This document shows, in pieces, positions 1 to 32,096 of a DNA stretch of 64,000 nt (the first letter of the stretch is position 1; each line of letters begins with the position of its first letter). The notes beneath the pieces are model-generated. The model worked only from the letters and a program-made list of their open reading frames with translations. It did no database searches and was not told the origin of the DNA. The translations under genes were made by a program, and so were the position numbers. Origin of the DNA: Strix aluco (Eukaryota; Chordata; Aves; Strigiformes; Strigidae); assembly GCF_031877795.1 (NCBI RefSeq), contig NC_133935.1, positions 84,140,748-84,204,747 on the forward strand, in the 5' to 3' direction.

Positions 1-3000
1 TGTGTCTATGTGACCATAATTTTGTGACTGATTAAATGCACAAGTTGAAATAGGACTCAGGAGTCCTGACTTGATTTTAGTGCTTTAACAGTGTTTTAAC
101 AGTGAAATAAAACCCCCTTAAGATGTGTGAAGCATTAATTCTATGTAGCTGAGAATCAAAGTATTTATGTGTTTATTTACTTATACAATGGCATTTCAAG
201 CTCCTTTGACATCATTGCTGTGTCTGGGTGCCCTCCAAATGCATGCTCAGATGTTAGATAAGATAAATATTAAAATAATTTGTGTCTATAATTATTGCTG
301 CTGCTGCCAGAAGCCCTTTTGATACCATGTCTAAGACCAAAAAGTAAACCTAATTCATGTAAATTAGTCAATCATAATAAAGCTAAGGAAGAATCACTGC
401 AGCACCAAGTGCAATACTGACATTAAAACAAAGATGTCCAGATCTGAAAATGTTTGAGCCCTGGAGACTTTCCTGGAATGCCATTTTAGGAGGAGGTTTT
501 TAGGTGAGAAGTGACACGAGTCTCCTTCCTACTCTACCTACTGTATTCCTTGGAAAATTCCTTGCTATCAAGTAGTGCCAGACCACTTTCAAACCAACCA
601 GAAAATCTTCTGTGCAAAGGTCAAAGGCCAGCAAAGTCACCCTTGCCTTGCATGAAGACAATTCTTGCAAATTTTGCACTGATGCCTGGGGTGGGACTTA
701 TCTCCCCCACTTCCAGGTACTGGCAAAGCCCATATCTTCAGTAGAGCTACTCAATGAAAAGAAACGGGCACTTCCAGGATATGGTTGACATCCTAAAATT
801 ACTGTCTAAAATATGTATAAGATTCAAACTTCAGAAGTGCCTTTTTGTCTCCACTTACTGTTGAGAAACTCTGGACATCTACCTGTAAGTAAACCTCTTT
901 GTAGGGTCCAAAGTTGTCCGGGAAGAATCCCAAACCTGATGACACATGATAGTTGACTAGATATACCTGAAAAAGGCATTTCTCCAGCTGTATATTCAGT
1001 CTAGTCTAAGGACCTCACTCCAAGCATGAGGTGGTAGAGGAATACACGAAACAAACCAGGTAACACAGCAAGCACAGTCAGAAACCTGTTGTAAGAGACC
1101 TCAGGGGGAAAACTGTTATTTTGTGTGTCCACAGTGAGTCACTGGCCAGCTCCCATAAAAACTGATAGAGGTTTCAGAGATTATAGGACTCTAAATACAT
1201 CTCATGTTTCAGAAGCAGGAGTATTGTTCCTGGATATTCTCTACAAAGAGTTTGAACACAAATGTTGTTCCTATTTCACGCGGTTCGACTGGTGGGTATA
1301 ATTCGGGACATAACTTCATTCTTTGGATTAATTCCACCCTTAGTTTCACAGCTCTAACACCACCAAAATCAATTACATTCATGCACTTAAGGGCAGAGAT
1401 GGACTTTTCTTCACCTCTTAAGAATGTAAAGGACCCAGACCAAATGCGGATCCCAGCCTAGTATAAATAATGTGTAACCCCACCTTCTTAGGTATAAAGG
1501 AGGTATAAATATACCAGGATACTGGTATAAAAAAGAAGTGCCAGAGAAGGATTGGGTGACCTCTTTTCCGTCTCTTTTTTCACTGCTTGAGGACACATGT
1601 CCTGTGAACATTTTGAAGGAAGACTACCACCATCATAACCAACCCTCACTGAATATCAGCTGAGTGTGGTCAAAATTACATCCCCAGTGTGAATCTCCTC
1701 CTGGGAGTTTCTTTTTGAAAAGTCTCATGCTCCAGAGTAGGCAATGGCATTTATTGATCACCTCTGACAAGTTGTCTGTTCCTTTGAGGATCAAGAATGG
1801 CTGACAGCCCAGGAAATCCAACATCCAACCCTTGCTCAGGGCTAATCCAAAACCGACAAATGAGTAGGGAGGTTTTCCATCAGAACCAGTGCCTCTGGAG
1901 GTGGACCTCAAGGGACACAAGAGGAGAGAGCCTTTCCAGAAGCGACATCTTCCAGAAGATCAGGATCTGAGTTGATTAGTATTTCTGGATCAACTGCTGA
2001 ATCAACTTACTGCTGCAAGCTGCCTCTGCTTTGCTGAACACAAATAGCAGAGTCAGCAAATCATTACTTGGGCAAAGGCTAGAGGCCATGGGAAAGCCTT
2101 AAGGATGGAGTACGTAAGATGGGAATGGACTCAGAAATGAATGAGCAGACACTTGAGTGCAGGGTCTTTTGAAATGAGATCATGCATTTTTATACAGAGG
2201 AAAAGTTTGGCTTTGATTTAGCAAAAAGGATGCAGAATAAACTGTTTTGCAGGTCAATTTGATTAATTATTTTGTGAGTGCTCACCCACCTAACATATAT
2301 GCTGATATGCTGAGATGTGCTGGAGCTCATGCAGGCCTATGAGTCTATCACACATATCGCTGCTCCTGATCCATTGCTGCAACTAGTGTGGACACAAATG
2401 TCTCTACACCCAGGAGCTGTGAAAAGGGCACATCCCCCATTTAGGTAATGCAGTCCACCCATATTTGTAAGTCATAGTCAGTTACCAAGCTGAAAAATGG
2501 TCAAAGATGACATTTAAAATATATTACAGAACTGCAACAGCAGGAATATGTTTATCTGGATTGATCTTAGCCCAAGCACTTTTCAAAATCAATAAACTTT
2601 TATAGGTGTGACAGTTGTTTTCCCTTCCATGCCACCAGATTCTCATTGACTACAGATTTTCCACAGCCTTAAAGGAAAAATGGTTCATGGTCCTAACCCA
2701 GCAGGAAACTTATGGTGGAGAAGAGAGAAAATTTGGGTATCCAGTGGCCTGAAGGGACAACTTAGTCAAAGGAACCCAGGAATTCCTGGGAGTGAGCAGA
2801 GAATGAGACCTGGCGATTGATTTTAGCAACATTGCGATGAAGACCTGATCCTCAAAGTTTGAAGGCAGACTTGAGTTGAAGGGTTATTCACTCTACATAC
2901 ACAGTAAAGATGCATGACATCATGTCAGAGATGTGGATCAAGTAGACCAGAGGGAATGGAAAGAAAATTCAGTGAAAACACAGGATTTCCTCATCTCTTC

Positions 3001-6000
3001 AAACATCATAAATCATGCCTGAGCTGACGACGCACTCTATGCTGATCTATCATACTCAAGTAAAGCAAGCACTTATGTGCTTGACCAGCCAGAGGTCTTC
3101 AAGAAGCCAGGAGGCATGAAGACATAACACTTGAAGGGTTGGAGAGTCTGTTGCCTCCTACCTGACTCCCAACTCAATTCTCCAGAAAAAAATTCTGCCG
3201 GCAACTAGCTACTTCCACTCAGCTGGGTCGGGAACAGTTTGAGCAGATTTCCTCTGCACCATGGGCAAGTAAAATCTGAGACATGCTGCTAAAGCTGGAA
3301 GCCAAGCAAGACATGGGTGTTGTCCACTCTAAGGGCAAGAGTAAAGACAAGGGACACATTGAAACGATGACTCAGAGCAGAGATGCTGAATTTGATGCTC
3401 AGGGTTTCTGTGATAAAACTTCAAGTCCATTTGCTGATGAGGTGGTAAGGAGAGATGTCCTTACAAGAGCCTTCACCCAGCTTTACATCCCCTGATGCAA
3501 AAGGACAATTCTGTAGAGCAAACATTACCACCATTTCTGTGTGACATCCATGAAATACCTATGTATACATAACAGGGACAGATATACGTCATCAAATACA
3601 TAGGCTTTCACCTTTTGGAAAATGTCTGCTAAATACAAATAAGGTTGACAGGCCCATATGCAAGCATAACTTTTTTGATGTACAGGATCTTATAGAAAAG
3701 TCATCCGATGGAAATTTATAGACAATATCCCTACTTTGTACGTATATAGAGTACACACAGTATGAAAATTCTTATAGAAAGCTTATCAGTGTCTGACAAA
3801 ATTAATCGGGTTTTCGTAAAGGAAAACATCCTGCCTGCTATTAATGGAAAGACCCTGAGTGACTGTTCAGAAATCCATCATAGGTTCAGTCCCTCCTTCC
3901 TCATTTTTGGCTTTCCCATGGGTCCCGCTTAATTCCTACTTGAGGATCCTCCTCTCTCCAGGCTCAGCATAATTTTATACTCCCCTCCACTTCCTGTCCC
4001 ATACTGGTACTTTAAAAAAAAAATTCTATTATGAAGCAGCTGCAATCAAGAATCACAGTTCAGGACCTGTGCCTATTCATTACTGTTTCCTCAGAGTCCC
4101 TAAATATAGTTTAAAATTTATCACGGAATCTATAAATCTGCTCCAGTACGACTCCACAGGAAATAAATTCATCAGCAATCATTTCTGCATGCATGCAGAA
4201 AAGGGATGACCTTCTGCAACCAGCTTGAGGTTTTGCAAGTGAGACAACTTCATCTCTGGCAGAGAGGGCTCCTCTGGCCTCCCTGGCCTTGGGCAGTCTT
4301 GGCACATGGGGGAAGAAACCAAGAGTCTCAAGAAGCCAACGGTTGTCAAACCCCACCCCCTTCATTCACAGCAGTTCATATTGCTTTCTTCTGACTTCTT
4401 AATTATTCATAATGATCGCAGCTGAGAGGGGAAGCTCCTCTATGACTGGTGAATATTGGGGAAGGGTGTAATTAAAAGCAGAATTGAGGCTGAAGGATTG
4501 TATCCTGACCTCGAATAAAGTAACCTAGATCTGAGAACAGCAGTGCTCCCTGCAGCCAATGGGACCACCCCAATTTGCGCACTGGGTGATTTGTGGCTTA
4601 GCAAGAAAAGAGTTATCCAGTCAAGTAGTGTAAGAAGATTATTGTGGTTCTAATACAGAAATAGTTAAGCAAACGATTGCACTATAATATTGCAATACAG
4701 TATTAATTGGGAACTAAAACAGTTCATGGGCTAAGCCTAAATACACATGCAGAAGGTCTGCTAATTATCCACGTTAGCATGAACACCAGCCTGCAAGGCT
4801 CACAAACAAGCTTTGCCTGAGCATTTCAGTCACTTCTGTCTTCCCAGAGGACAGGTTTTCATGAATTATTTCAGTGCCTCTGGAGTCGACAGTAACCCAG
4901 AGTGGAAATGTAAAAGGACAGGTTAAATAACCAGGTGTTTTGTACCTTGAGAGAAAAAAATGAGTTGAGCTTCAGGTCAAAGCCTTAATTTAAACTTATA
5001 ACAAGGGAAATATACTTCTAAGATAGAGTGATCCAACATCCACCCGGGAGTCTGCATAGCCTCAGGGAATTGTGTGAAACAGGTATAAATTTGCTATACA
5101 TTTGTGTTGTGCCTTGGTGTCTGTAGGGCTGTAGCTTAGATATCCACACAGGCACACACAGAACATCACGCAACCAGTAAAGACAGACAGGAGACAACAG
5201 GCCCCCTCCATTTCTCTGGGTATAGGCATACTTACGCATAGGCATGGCACATGTCGCATTTTCTTTGCTGACAAGTTGTGGAGTTCATATCACTGATAAG
5301 CACCCCTCTATACCTGTACATGTATATTTCTACAGGAGAATGCAACCAAAAAAATCCATTAAAAAAACAGGGTGAAGATTTAAAAATCTGCCACTGAAAT
5401 GTTAGGAAACAATAGATTGAATGACTCACCCTCCCTCCACCTCTATTGTTCCTCCTATGACAATCACACCAATTTTTTTTCCTTTGCCTCCTTCAGGCAG
5501 AGAGGACATTGCCCTTCATGAGGGCTGTAGTGGACCTGTATGGGTTTTCCACGATGTTCACCAGCCTGAGTCCAAGCACTTCACAAGTGATAGATTTATC
5601 TTCACAACACATCTTTGAGGAGAGGAGTTAATATCTATTCTACAGATTTGGAGATGAGAGGTGGAAGAAATGAAGCACTGGATTTGCAGTTCAGTTTGAG
5701 ATAAACCCTGTATTTTTAAAGAATTTGGTGTTCTGCAGGATTAATACAGGCATGAGATCCTTTGGCTCAAGATACCACTGAGAGCACTGAACACTTCTGC
5801 AAAACAGACTTCAGGGTGTGAAATTAGGCCTCCCCAGAAGGGATCATTACACGATTAGCAGCTGTCTCCATGTGACAAGACTGCGTTTAGTTTCCCAATG
5901 CCATATAGAACCTCTATGAAAGAGGTAGGGATAAATATAACATTTTTAAAGGCTTAGTTTACAGGGTTTTTTTCATAAGAACTTCTGGTCTGTTATCCCA

Positions 6001-9000
6001 AACTCTGCAAAAACCCAGCCAGGTTCCCTCTAGTCCTGTCATCACCCACCCAGATTCTTCCCCAGACTACAAGTCCTGAGTGAATCAGGATTCTCAGTGA
6101 CCAAAAAGGAGTATGAGAACATATGGTTTATGGCAATATGTGCATTAGAAATGGGAGTGATTCTGGAGGGTAAAACAATCTGTGCTGAGGCCCAAAAAAC
6201 ATATTTTGGGGTTTTTTTTCAGGGTAGTTTTAGTCTGGCCCTGTGGCCTGTTTTCCAATTAGTGTAGTAGCACATTAGATGGGGGTCCAAGGAAACCATG
6301 CTGCATGAGCCAAGGTAAAGTCTCATCACCCCAAGGTGGAACTAGGGAAATCACTTCAAAACCACCCTGCTAATCTGAACCTAAAGGCAGGTCTAGATGC
6401 AATCTAAAACAATTTATAATTTGAATGTACAGGAGAAAAAATAAAGTTTTGCAGATTGTGTTAATTACAGCATTTCTCGTTTCTTCAGCCTTGAAGCTTG
6501 GTAATCTTAAAAATCTCCTTTCAATAGCGCTTGTGTATCTGTGTGAGCACATGTGTACTGACACAAAACCAACGCAGTTGGAAAGGTAACTAAGGTAAAT
6601 AGATCAAGGTGATGATACTGAAAGTAATACTTAGGAGGTCTTGATTCAAGTCTTATTACATTACTCATTAGGAGTCTTTCCACTCATGTGAATGGACTTT
6701 TGCCTGGACTATGTGTAAAATGTATTTACCACGGTCACATCAGCACAGCAACTATTACTCACTCAAATTCCCAGAAGGCATTTTGCCTGCAAAAAGACCA
6801 CAAGATTTGACCCCACGAATGACTTCCATGGTGTTTTCTGCACAATACAGATTATCCAAGTAGAGCCATGACTCAGAGGGCTTTCCTGCTCCAACCTGCC
6901 TATCATCAGCTCTTCCTTGCTATTTCAGAAATTAAGAAAGGCAGTCATCATTCACAAGATGTTTGCCCAAGAAAACAGTTCTTGGCCTTTTCTGTAAACC
7001 AGATTTTTCTCATGTGTTAAAGGGAAGGAAAGAAACAAAAAAACCCAAGAAAACAAATAAAACAAAGCATAACAAAGATGAACAAACAAAAGCCTTCAAG
7101 ACATTAAAATTCTGAAATATTTGCTTTGACAGAAGAAAAGAAAAGAAGAAAACATAACTGAGAAATGGTAGACCACTCATGTTAATTTAGAAACTCAGGC
7201 AGTAATCAGGATGTATATGATGTGAGAGATCCTATTCATCCTGCTCCTGACACCAGAATATAAGATAATTGATGTAAGAACTCTCTAGACAAACTGTAAA
7301 TGTTTCCTAGAGTATATGCAGAGTGTCTCCACTTGTGTCCTTTTCAGGATGCTCATTCTCTGAGCTGGCCCCGGTCCTGCTTCATCTCACTCAATGTCCC
7401 TAAGACCTATGAAACAACGTCAGAAGGAAACTGCAAGAGGAAGGTGTTTCCAGTTTTTAGAAAAAAAAATTTAGAGCAGGAGACTCAGGAGCCAGTTCCC
7501 TCTAAAGCAAATGGAGAGATAAAACCACAGTATAGATGAATTCATTCTGCCATATGAATCCTCCTCTAATTTTCACCATTGCTGAGGTCCTGGAATCAGT
7601 ATTTTATTCCAACAGCAATCTGTTGATGAGCAAAAGGAGGAAAAGGTTGTAGCATCACAAATTAAAAAATAATAATCTCTCAAGCTTAATATCAGCAAAG
7701 ATTACTATTCCCTTTGATTTGTCAGACTAATTGAAAATAGCTTTATAGTTCGCAGATGATTAATTAGGAGCCAACAAGATCTCCATTTGCATCTCAGTAA
7801 TTCTTCACTCTGTTTTATTTCAACATTTAGTCTTTATGTTTAAAATATTCATCGAGAAAGCAGAAAGGTGATTAACATAAGATTTTAAATGTGTGCCATT
7901 TGTTCTGACTTTTTTTTACACATTTTTTGTCAACAGAGAAAAAAGGAAAGAATATACAACACTACAAAACAATTACTGCCTGTTCTGCTTACATCTGCTA
8001 AATCTTCCTTGATGGTAGACATAGCTTAACTAGGTTCATTTTGAAACAGGATAGAAAAAGCCCAAATAAAGGTCAATCTTCTTCCCCTCCTCCCCTGTTT
8101 CCAAATCAAACGACTGTCTGACCTCTGTATAATCATCCTGAAAGTTTCAAAGTGGTCTTTCTTACATCCTTACTCATGTGAGCCATCCTGCAGGAGATTA
8201 GACCATGTCACTGTTACCCTCTCCAGTTATCACCCAAGAGTAAGTGGGTTCAAAATAACATCTGACAGATATAGTGATACTTTGCCATCCACCTGGCACT
8301 GAAAGGCAGGAGTACACATACTTCTGGGTGAGAGAACTCAGTTATTTTATTCCACATTAAAAAAAAAAATCTTTTACAGGTCACGTCTGTTGAGGTTTTT
8401 GTGTTTGTGGGTTGTTTTTATGTTTGGGTGTTTTTAAGCATTTTCTCAAAGCCTTGGCAACCTCTTTCTTATCACAACATGCTTAAATCTCCAGCAAATG
8501 GAGTGGGGTGATAAGAAGTTTAACCCTTCCTTTGGAAAGTAAATGCCCAACCCATATGATGATATAAAGAAGCTGGAAGAGTAAATACTGAAGATTAAAA
8601 GGAGGACTGATTCCTAAGGATTAAACATCAGAAATCAAATTATAAGAGCCAAACTTTGCTATTAACAATAATACTATTAACACAAATGACATTATTTCAA
8701 AGAAAACTCTTGCAGGAAGGGGCTGGCTGATGGCCTTTGAATTTTTGGGAATTGTCCTCTGTCTACCATCAAATCCAGCCTTTTGTAATAGGTTCTGCCC
8801 ATTCCTCCAAGCACAGGGACAGGGCCTGGTCCATCTTGATTTCACATCAAGATCTCAACTGTGAACCATCGAATTATACCACTGAGTACCCAACGGCGCA
8901 GAGCAGAATACGCTTTTCCAGCTCCTGTACAAAGTCTCAGGGTCTTTCCTAGTATTGCCCAAAAAGCAGCCGGGATCATAAAGATCCTGCTGTACCTTTG

Positions 9001-9379
9001 CACTTACCCAGTCCCAAATTGTCCTCAACAAGAGGTTTGCCACTGTGATGGCCATGGTTGACTGAGACCAGAAGGGACCCATCCCACATGGGAGCCCAAC
9101 ATCAGGTGGGGGCATTTGAGGGACAGGGAGCACACACTGGACAGCGTGGTTAAACTAACATGCAGTCTATTTATTTTTGAGGGGTTTTTTTCCCTTTGTT
9201 CTGTGGGGTTTTTTCATCAAGCCACTGCAAAGGCTCCTTTCGCTGTCAACATGAGCGCAGAGACACACATTCCCGTACCCGTGGTAACTACATAATAAAT
9301 ACCATCAAAACAATTTTTGAAAAAAAATTAATAAAGAAACATATTCCCTTTCCCATCCCCAAGCACAAAACACTTTTAA
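1..9379. other. Intergenic DNA downstream of GATA3
   Basis: AT-rich sequence without a supported gene. It holds a MIR-like relic (5598-5690), a palindromic repeat relic (about 6670-6715) and A/T runs. The longest frames (under 100 codons) overlap on both strands, show no domain and lack a splice or promoter context. Confidence 0.8.
5598..5690 (-). mobile_element. MIR-like SINE relic
   Basis: The plus strand reads CTTCACAACACATCTTTGAG, then TATTCTACAGATTTGGAGAT. This fits the reverse complement of the MIR core (TTACAGATGAGGAAACTGAG region) with heavy divergence. The element is ancient and non-coding. Confidence 0.55.
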
Positions 9380-10534
9380 GTCAACAGAATTTAATCTAGT
9401 TTATTCTCAAAAAAAAAAAAAAAAGGAGGAAAAATATGAAAACAAAACAAAAAAAGCAGGTCTTATCACTAGCAGTAAATAAATTTGTACAACCATTCAG
9501 TCTGTATAATAGGATGAAATAAATCTACATCTTTCTTATTTTGGTGCGTTGAATTATACATACAAACAACAATTACAGGAACTTGTTCACAATGCGTATA
9601 GACCTGGAGAATGGCTATCTGAAAACCCCTTGTTGGCAATGTCCGCATGTTAACACTGATTGCCTGACACCATTGGTACTTCCTATGTAAAAGGCCCATG
9701 GCCCGAAATGAATGATCTCCCTACAGGTTTTATTTATTTAGTTATTTAGTTAGTTAGTTAGTTAGTTAATGCATCATCAAAACCGTTCTAGCCAGCCCCC
9801 TCCCCCTCCCCGGAAACGAAAAAGAAACTGAAAAAAAAAACAACAAAAAAAAACAAAACAAAAATAAAATAAAAGGAGAAGACATGACTGGCAGTTGGTC
9901 CATTTGTTCGTAAGACCGCGTTTCCTCTTGGTCTGCATTGTTTGTTTTTCTGGTTTTTAAATTGTCCTCCCGTCCTCTTTTTTTTTCTTTTCCTTTTAAA
10001 AAAAAAAAATCTCTAGGAGTCCTTCATGCCTTTTTCTTTACAGCTCCCCAGATGCAATAAAGTCTTCCTCAAATGTACAGTATTTCTTACAATATAAGTT
10101 ATATGCAATGTTCAGCATTTTTTATTTTATTTTATTATTTTTTTTCACAGCACTAGAGATCCTGTCCAATAGGGAATGCAAGTTCTGAATGGCTTATTCA
10201 CAAATGGTATCCAGATTCAGTGGGTAAGAATACATAGACGCCATAGTGAGTTCCTTTAAAAAGTGGCAAACATCACTTTTTTAAAACTTTTTTTTTACTT
10301 TTTTCTCTTTTTTTTCTTTTTTTTTCCTTTTTTGTGCTTTTTGTAGTTTTTTTCTGGGTTTTTTTTTTTTTCTCTCTTACGCCTTCAAATAACATTTTTT
10401 TTTTTTTTTAATTCTTTTTTCCCCCTCCCATTTGATTTGGGACGTCAGACCCATAACCACACGCCTGCAAAAATGCAAGTATATAAAGTAAATCTCATTT
10501 TGAGACTGTAAGCATTCAGCAGGGGAGTCTCTCG
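9380..10534 (-). other. GATA3: GATA3 3' untranslated region
   Basis: About 1.15 kb follow the stop codon, similar to my recollection of the human 3' UTR length. On the minus strand it is very A-rich (plus T runs at 10262-10420). It contains overlapping ATTTA pentamers (plus 9475-9484), which are AU-rich-element-like, and a TAAC/TAAA repeat (plus 9729-9768). The 3' end is inferred from the poly(A) signal at 9400-9405. A shorter form could use AATAAA motifs around 9729-9740. Confidence 0.7.
9400..9405 (-). terminator. GATA3: Probable GATA3 poly(A) signal AATAAA
   Basis: The minus strand reads AATAAA here, directly after an 18-base T run. A GT-rich stretch (GTGTTTTGTGCTTGGGG, plus 9359-9375) lies about 30 bases downstream, as expected for a cleavage element. 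Cleavage would fall near 9380-9388. RNA 3' ends were not available to me. Confidence 0.6.
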
Positions 10535-29250
<18,716 letters not shown>

Positions 29251-29620
29251 CTTCCGCGCTCGCTGCTCCGCCGCTGCTCTTCCTCCTCCTCCTCCTCCTC
29301 AGCAAGGCGCGGAGGGCTTGAGATAGGAGGGGGGAGACGGTGCTGGAGTTATGCGGGGCGAGGGGGGAAGTGCTCGGCGAGTTTGGGGATGTTTCTGGTT
29401 AGGTTTGGTTTAAAGTGGAGGGAGGGGGGTTATGGTGATAAACGATCGATTCCAAAAAAAAAAAAAAAAAAAAGGAGAGAGAAAAAAAAAAGAAAAAAAA
29501 AGAATATAATAAAAATTTTTTTAAAAAGGGAAAACAAACTCAGGGGAAAAAAAATCTCTACGAAGTGAGATCCCCTCGGTATCTTCCGCTCTTTTGCAGA
29601 TGTTTCTCTTCTTTGATCAC

Positions 29621-30255
29621 CTGTAACGAGAAAGAGGAAAGGGAAGGAGCGCGGAGAGAGAGAGAGAGAGAGAGAGGCAGAGAGAGAAACGTGCTTGAGA
29701 AGTTCTGAACTTTAGCACCTGACTTTTTAGGCAGGAGAAAACCCATCCCATCCCTCGGCAGCCATCCCTGGGAAGCGCCTGCTCTGCCCTGGACCCACCT
29801 CTCCCCAGCGCCTCTTTCTCTTTCGCTCTCTCCTCTCCCTGCTCGGAGCGGAGTCGAGCAGCTCTAACCGCGCTCCTGCCGCCTCAGCTCTTACTCTTGC
29901 TATTTTTTTTTTTTTTTGGCTTTTTTTTTTTTTTTTGTCGTCGCGGTTGTTTGTTTATTTGTTTATTTGCTCCATTTGCACCTGAGAAGCTCCAGCGGCT
30001 TAAGCCGGTGAGAACTTGTGCCATTCGCTGCTCTGCAGCCTAGAGTCACTTTGATTGCTCATTAATTATTATGCAACCGAGAAAGGGGGGAAGAGGGGGA
30101 AAGAGAAGGGGGGAAAAAAAATCGAGGAGGGGGTGTAAAGGGATGGAGAAGAGGGTGGCGGTGAAGGGAAGGAGCGAGGAGAAAAGGGAGGGAAGGAGGG
30201 AGGAAGAGGGGGAGGGGGGGGAAGCGACAAGTTGCTAAAGAAATTCCGCACAAAC
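29621..30255 (-). other. GATA3: GATA3 intron 1
   Basis: This is a 635-bp intron between the two leader exons. On the minus strand it begins GTTTGTG and ends CGTTACAG. The plus strand shows a GA-rich stretch (30078-30230) and a GA dinucleotide repeat (29650-29686), which supplies the polypyrimidine tract of the acceptor. T runs lie at 29902-29937. No coding potential is seen. Confidence 0.82.
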
Positions 30256-30390
30256 CTTGGTGGAGAAGCAGAATGTGACCGAGGAGGGATGAAGCTGAAA
30301 GTGCTTGATCAGATCAGATTGTGCTCGCTCGCTCTCCCTATTTTTTTTCCCTATTTTTTTCCTCCCTCTGTCCTCTTTTTTTTTCCTTTC

Positions 30391-30421
<31 letters not shown>

Positions 30422-30458
30422 GGGAAGGCATTCTTTCTGAAAGGAGCAGGATGGCGCC
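30256..30458 (-). other. GATA3: GATA3 exon 1 (5' UTR, non-coding)
   Basis: This is the first, untranslated exon. The minus strand from about 30458 starts GGCGCC and shortly reads TTTCAGAAAGAATGC, followed by CCTGTAA and a long A run. That closely resembles the start of human GATA3 mRNA as I remember it, so the transcription start is placed at about 30458 by homology, with an error of tens of bases. The exon ends CCACCAAG at 30256, followed by a GTTTGTG donor; the human exon ends in a similar way. The exon carries a poly(A) stretch (plus-strand T run about 30389-30418), one short upstream ORF, and a purine-rich middle. It joins exon 2 at 29620 to give a 5' UTR of about 573 nt. Confidence 0.8.
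30417..30431 (-). CDS. Four-codon upstream ORF in the GATA3 5' leader
   Basis: The only ATG in the spliced 5' UTR is at 30431-30429. It opens a frame of four codons (Met-Pro-Ser-Leu) and stops at TAA 30419-30417, directly before the poly(A) stretch. The start lies about 28 nt from the inferred cap site. Its context is AGAATGC: the base at -3 is A or G depending on alignment, and +4 is C, so initiation would be leaky. The human leader, as I recall it, has an ATG with the same four-codon length here. That suggests a conserved translational control element. A functional role is inferred, not shown. Confidence 0.5.
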
Positions 30459-31491
30459 AGCCGGCTCAGTGCTTACAGACAGCTGTGGCGAGACGCAACT
30501 TAAGGAGGTTCCAGTGTCATAAGCCGGGGGAGGCGGAGCCTGTCCCCGCCTGAGGAGGGGACCGGCGGGGCGCACCGGCCGCCTCCGCGCTGCCCCCGCC
30601 GCGCACCCGCGGGAACCCCCTTTTGCCACTTATTTTAATTCTCCCCCCCTCCCTTTTTTTTTTTTCTTTTTTTTTTGTTTGTTTGTTAATTCTCCCTTTT
30701 TAAGGGCGGAAAAAAAGTTTTCCCGCTGGCCGGGAAACTCTGCGAATAGCCACTCGGGAGGGTCGTGGACGGGCTCGGTTTCCCCCGCCGACCCCCCGGG
30801 GGATGCGAAGAGGGACCGGAGCCCCCCCGCGAGCGAGGCCGGGCCGGGGACGTGCGGCAGGTGCAGGACCTCGGGGGCTGGCCACCTCTGCTGCTACACC
30901 GGCGGCCTGAGAGCCGCTCCGTCTCATAAAGGAGGGAATTATTATTCATTTTAAGGACACACGCGCAGAGAGAGACGGCCGCGGTTGGAAATAACACGAT
31001 TTTGGGTTGTTTTCGGGTGTTTTGGTTTGGTTTGTTTTTTTCCCCCTCCCATTAGGCAAGTAGAGACGGGGAGGCTGCGCGGGGGGCTGAGGGCGGGGGG
31101 GGGGGGGAAGGCTCCCGGGCCGCGGAGGGGCCGCGGGAGGGACCCCCGGGCGCCCCGACCCCGCCGCCCCCCCCCGCGGGGCTCCGCGCCCGCAGCACCG
31201 CCCGCGGGGCCGCCGCAGCCAATGGGGGGCGAGCAGGAGCCGGGGCGCCGGCCGCGGGAGGCGCTGATTGGCTGCTCGCCCGCGTCCCGCCGGCCGGCCC
31301 GGCCGCTGCCTTGAGCCAGGGCATCCCCTAGCGGCCCCGCCGGCACCGCCGCGCGGAGCGGAGCGGAACGGGCGGAGCGGGGCGGAACGGGGGCGGCCAG
31401 GGCAGGGCAGGGCAGGGCAGGGCAAGGCCTCCCCCCGCCCGCCGGTCCGGCAGGGGGGCAACGGCGGGACCGGGGGTCGGGGGCGGGGGGA

Positions 31492-32060
31492 GAAGGAGAG
31501 GGGCAGAGGGAGAGAGAAGAGGGAAAAGGGAGGAAAGGGAGGAAAAGAGGGAGAAGAAAAGGGACAAGAAAAGGGAGGAAAAAAGGGAGGAAAAATGAAG
31601 GAAAAAAGGGAGAAGAAAGGGAGAACAAAGGGGAGAAAAGGGAGGGGAAAGGGAGAAGAGGGAGAAAAAAAGGGAGAAGAGTTAGGAAAAAAGGGAGAAG
31701 AGGGGAGAAGAAGAGGGAGAAGAGGGGGAGAAAGACACAAGACGTGGAGAAAAAGGAAAGACAGCAGAAAGACAGGGAAAAAAAAGAAAATTAATAAGAA
31801 AATAAAACAACGAAGAAAAGAGGAAAAATAAATAAGAAAAGGGGGGGAAAGAAGAAGAATAGAGGGGGGAAAGAAAAGAAAGAAAAGAAAAGAAAAGAAA
31901 AGAAAAGAAAAGAAAAGAAAAGAAAAAGAAAAGGAAAAGAAAAGAAAAGAAAAGAAAAGAAAAGAAAAGAAAAGAAAAGAAAAGAAAAGAAAAGAAAAGA
32001 AAAGAAAAGAAAAGAAAAGAAAAGAAAAGAAAAGAAAAGAAAAGAAAAGAAAGAGAAAAT
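31492..32060 (+). repeat. Polypurine tract ending in an AAAAG microsatellite
   Basis: About 570 bases are almost entirely A and G on the plus strand. The first part is irregular GGGAGAA-type repeats (31492-31860). The second is an AAAAG pentanucleotide array (about 31870-32055, some 37 units with a few interruptions). It lies between the main GATA3 start and the upstream TATA pair. Confidence 0.92.
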
Positions 32061-32096
32061 TAAAAAAAAAACCAACCCTAGGAAAAAGTCACTTAC

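Noticed and set aside
1270-1295. B-box-like GGTTCGACTGG, possible tRNA gene
   Set aside because: No matching A box or cloverleaf arms could be found around it.
8855-9133. Minus-strand frame of 92 codons and an overlapping plus frame
   Set aside because: Briefly considered as a retroelement fragment, but no motif could be identified.
30500-30505. CTTAAG as a TATA-like element for the main GATA3 start
   Set aside because: It lies about 40 bases from the inferred start and is a poor TATA match. The promoter is better read as TATA-less CpG-island type.
30946-31831. Long frames on both strands (up to 264 codons) rich in Pro/Ser/Phe or Lys/Glu/Gly
   Set aside because: They are translations of the CpG island and polypurine tract, with no domain content.
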